Shown here: positions 12,790-14,517 of the stretch, in pieces | Layout: every line of letters begins with the position of its first letter | Position numbering within the stretch: position 1 is the stretch's first letter | DNA from: JBAWZR01 sp037142915 | GTDB taxonomy: Bacteria; Patescibacteriota; Minisyncoccia; Moranbacterales; UBA1568 | NCBI GenBank assembly: GCA_037142915.1 | Contig: JBAWZR010000025.1 | Location: forward strand, 1-14,517 | Direction: 5' to 3' | Length of the DNA: 14,517 bases | The notes under the pieces: model-generated | The model's input: the letters and a program-made list of their open reading frames with translations, nothing else | Told to the model about the DNA's origin: nothing | The model's database searches: none | Program-made: the position numbers and the translations under genes

Positions 12790-13836
12790 TTACGGAGCCA
12801 CTTCTACCCAATTCGAGTCACAGGCCTTCGTGCCAGTGCCATCGCAAGCATTACCGCATTTGTTTGTGCCTTTAATGGTCGTCCCTTGACACACAGTGTT
12901 CTCAGGCTTTTCCAAAACACACGGCTCACAGGAGACATTGATTTTGAAATTCACCGTCTGCCCCTTATAGGCAGCTCCGACATTTTCTATTCCGGTCGTC
13001 GCACCGGTTTTCAACAAACCTCCAGCAAATGATGTTACTACGACATTTCCTGAATCTTGATTCCATGTCACAGCACCAGTGACTTTATTTGCGGGATTGG
13101 TGATAGCGGCAGCTGCGGCGTCGGCACAGTTCGCCGTCATGTCATAATACGCCACAAACTGTTCACTGTCATTTGGCTTCTCTGTGATAATTGCACCCTC
13201 GGCAACATCCGCACCCAAAGCACGACACACCTTGAGCGCCGGACCGGCAAAGTTGATCCATCCCAATTCATCAGACCAGCCATAACCCCCGAACACTTTT
13301 TTATTCGTATCAAAAGTCACACCATAGGCTGGGCTGGAATCCGCGAGTTTGATACACCCGAGCCACCCGCCGGAATTACTGGCTGGCAATCCGGTTACCG
13401 GGTTTTTCAATTCCGAGTCCGTCTTGATAGAGAGGATACGCGCCCATCCAGTTACCTTGCTTCTGCCATCGAACCGCGCACCTGTAGCTCCGGGACAAGT
13501 GGCGATGTCATTCGGATATGGAGCAACTGTTCCATCATTAAAACTAATCCATCCAACATTCTCACTCCAGGCATAGCCGGAGAGCGCGCCGCCAGCTGGA
13601 GGAACATTCACTCCATAGGAACTAGAGGGAAGCGTACCGGGAATCTGTACACCAGCACCATCCACATTATTGGTAGCGATCCAACCCACACTGCTCTTGC
13701 TACCATCTGTGTAGTCGGTTCCACCCCAGAGGAAGCCTCGCCCATTCTCGCCCGTCCCAGCATGCGTCTTGAGAGCCGTCCCGAAAGCGAAGGCCAAAAG
13801 TAATACTGGAATTGTCCACAGGAATTTATTGCGCAT
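12790..13836 (-). CDS. Secreted surface protein with WSxxxGWI repeats and a Cys-rich tail
   Basis: 348 residues. MRNKFLWTIPVLLLAFAFGT begins a signal peptide, with likely cleavage after THA26. The mature chain carries related aromatic units: GFLWGG with SSVGWIATNN (34-57), GYAWSENVGWISFNDG (87-102) and GGYGWSDELGWINFAG (183-198). WSE/DxxGWI modules are, to my knowledge, widespread in CPR surface proteins without assigned function. Residues about 225-303 look like a beta-sandwich (TGAVTWNQDSGNVVVTSFAG, VNFKINVSC). The last 46 residues hold six of the ten cysteines (CEPC ... CGNAC ... KACDS), suggesting disulfides. No sortase signal or C-terminal anchor is seen, so it is released or held by partners. 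It is probably in one unit with the two features to its right. ATG preceded by ACT; stop TAA. Confidence 0.88.
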   Translation of the reverse strand: MRNKFLWTIPVLLLAFAFGTALKTHAGTGENGRGFLWGGTDYTDGSKSSVGWIATNNVDGAGVQIPGTLPSSSYGVNVPPAGGALSGYAWSENVGWISFNDGTVAPYPNDIATCPGATGARFDGRSKVTGWARILSIKTDSELKNPVTGLPASNSGGWLGCIKLADSSPAYGVTFDTNKKVFGGYGWSDELGWINFAGPALKVCRALGADVAEGAIITEKPNDSEQFVAYYDMTANCADAAAAAITNPANKVTGAVTWNQDSGNVVVTSFAGGLLKTGATTGIENVGAAYKGQTVNFKINVSCEPCVLEKPENTVCQGTTIKGTNKCGNACDGTGTKACDSNWVEVAP

Positions 13837-13913
13837 AGTTATCTACTTTAAAAATTCAATTAAGTGAAAAAATCTATTTACAACAAACCACCATCGCCGC
13901 ACCGTACATATAC

Positions 13914-13991
13914 CTATTTATTGGATCGCACAGAGTCGACTTGCCCGAGGAGGGTTATCGCAATGATTGCCAGAAATAATTTTTTCTTCAT
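13914..13991 (-). CDS. Small ORF encoding a signal-peptide-like 25-mer
   Basis: An ATG at 13991 opens 25 codons and a TAG. The product begins MKKKLFLAIIAITLLGQ: a Lys-rich start and a hydrophobic core, then a short polar tail (VDSVRSNK). It lies 67 nt after the stop of the right-hand gene and 77 nt before the WSxxxGWI gene, same strand. It has T at -1 like the other starts and no Shine-Dalgarno. It could be a real small membrane peptide, a remnant signal peptide of a lost gene, or chance. A 12-base match (AACCCTCCTCGG) is shared with the neighbouring gene at its TTLLGQ segment. Confidence 0.4.
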   Translation of the reverse strand: MKKKLFLAIIAITLLGQVDSVRSNK

Positions 13992-14058
13992 ATTTTTTTA
14001 ATCTGAAATTCCTAAATCCTACAATACCTGCTTACACATATTCCTTCATTCAATCACT

Positions 14059-14517
14059 CTACTTAATCTCTGGCCAATCTTGTCGTTTATCGGAATCATT
14101 AATAGTATTGAGGCAACTTAAGTGAATCTCGAATCGGCTGCTTGGACAATCAACAGTTTTATTAACACTGCCACAATTACCATTTATGTCACTTATTCTT
14201 GGGAGCTTTGTTGTAAGAGCATAACAAAGTAAATTTAGACATCCCTTATTCGCATAGAGTTTAGTAGTAGACTCGCTTTCGTTCGACGATATGCAACGGT
14301 TCTGCCATTCATCAATTCTATCACTTTCAAGATCTGATATTCCTTTATTAATGAGCTCATTAAGTTTCCTGTGACTTACTATCTTGTATGACTTGGTGAT
14401 TGTTGACTCTGGAACTACTAATTTATCCGCATAATCCTTATTCACGGCATCCTTACCATCAATCGGCGTTGCGACATTGGTGATACGATTCTGTCCGAGG
14501 AGGGTTGTCCCATTCCA
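14059..14517 (-). CDS. C-terminal part of a Cys-rich, probably extracellular protein with a DAVNKDYADK motif; 5' end beyond window
   Basis: The frame is open from the right edge to a TAG at 14059: 152 codons. The internal GTG at 14445 is not a sensible start, because the reading upstream of it is meaningful. The visible part opens WNGTTLLGQNRITNVATP and continues DGKDAVNKDYADKLV, which matches the (N-V-x-x-P ... DAxNKxYVD) junction seen in phage tail-fibre-like and CPR surface proteins. It usually sits just before a C-terminal domain. The last 100 residues hold six cysteines (RC, GC, LC, NC, DC, SC) and no recognised domain; an extracellular disulfide-linked head is plausible. The DNA is visibly more A/T-rich than the genes to the left. 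The small ORF and the WSxxxGWI gene follow on the same strand. Confidence 0.75.
   Translation of the reverse strand, partial: WNGTTLLGQNRITNVATPIDGKDAVNKDYADKLVVPESTITKSYKIVSHRKLNELINKGISDLESDRIDEWQNRCISSNESESTTKLYANKGCLNLLCYALTTKLPRISDINGNCGSVNKTVDCPSSRFEIHLSCLNTINDSDKRQDWPEIK

Noticed and set aside
13057..13803. 248-codon open frame on the plus strand
   Set aside because: It is antisense to the secreted WSxxxGWI protein, which has a signal peptide and internal repeats; the plus-strand reading has neither.
14059..14445. A 128-residue protein starting at the GTG at 14445
   Set aside because: The frame continues to the window edge, and the upstream residues (NRITNVATP, DGKDA) complete a known junction motif, so this is an internal Val codon.
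1..14517. CRISPR array, IS element, attachment site or phage structural cluster
   Set aside because: No regularly spaced direct repeats, no transposase or integrase motif and no att-like duplication at the tRNA were found. The fibre-like motif at the right edge alone does not make a prophage.

Overview
The window looks like a stretch of a Candidate Phyla Radiation (Patescibacteria) genome, most likely a Parcubacteria-like lineage. This is an inference from several things seen together: a surface protein with WSxxxGWI repeats, a short prolyl-tRNA synthetase without the editing insert, a CTP synthase with a GLCYGMQ amidotransferase motif, many small palindromic repeats of the GTCATCCCGGG and GTCATTGCGAG kinds, a tRNA gene without encoded CCA, and no Shine-Dalgarno motifs. 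TGA serves as a stop (3137-3139) and tryptophan is TGG, so the standard bacterial code fits. Nearly every gene is on the minus strand; the only plus-strand gene is at 10227-10880.

Layout in the direction of minus-strand transcription, right to left. At the right edge (14517-12790) is a surface or secreted block: the C-terminal part of a cysteine-rich protein with a DAVNKDYADK motif, a 25-residue signal-peptide-like ORF, and a secreted WSxxxGWI repeat protein closed by a good rho-independent terminator. proS follows, with a promoter whose -35 starts inside that terminator's T-tract, then bcp (peroxiredoxin). bcp converges on a membrane-anchored four-cysteine protein on the plus strand. Next come tRNA-Val(CAC) and rplI, 23 nt apart, with a terminator. 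After a composite palindromic repeat come pyrG, a NYN-domain nuclease gene with its own promoter, and glyA. Then a nucleotide-sugar and cell-surface run: an rmlA-like nucleotidyltransferase, galU, a two-helix membrane protein with a possible GAF-like domain, a GT4 glycosyltransferase, RNase HI, and a membrane fusion protein (HlyD/MacA type) that runs off the left edge.

RmlA and GalU would make activated glucose that the glycosyltransferase could use for envelope glycans; the membrane fusion protein suggests an efflux or export pump beyond the left edge. pyrG, glyA, proS, tRNA-Val and rplI are core nucleotide, one-carbon and translation genes. The general patterns worth a second look are that every well-supported start codon is preceded by T with no Shine-Dalgarno motif, that the spacers hold palindromes nested inside palindromes with compensatory changes, and that a consensus promoter on the plus strand points into the NYN gene antisense. 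I found no CRISPR array, IS element, transposase or defence cassette, and no gene-free gap longer than 300 bases.
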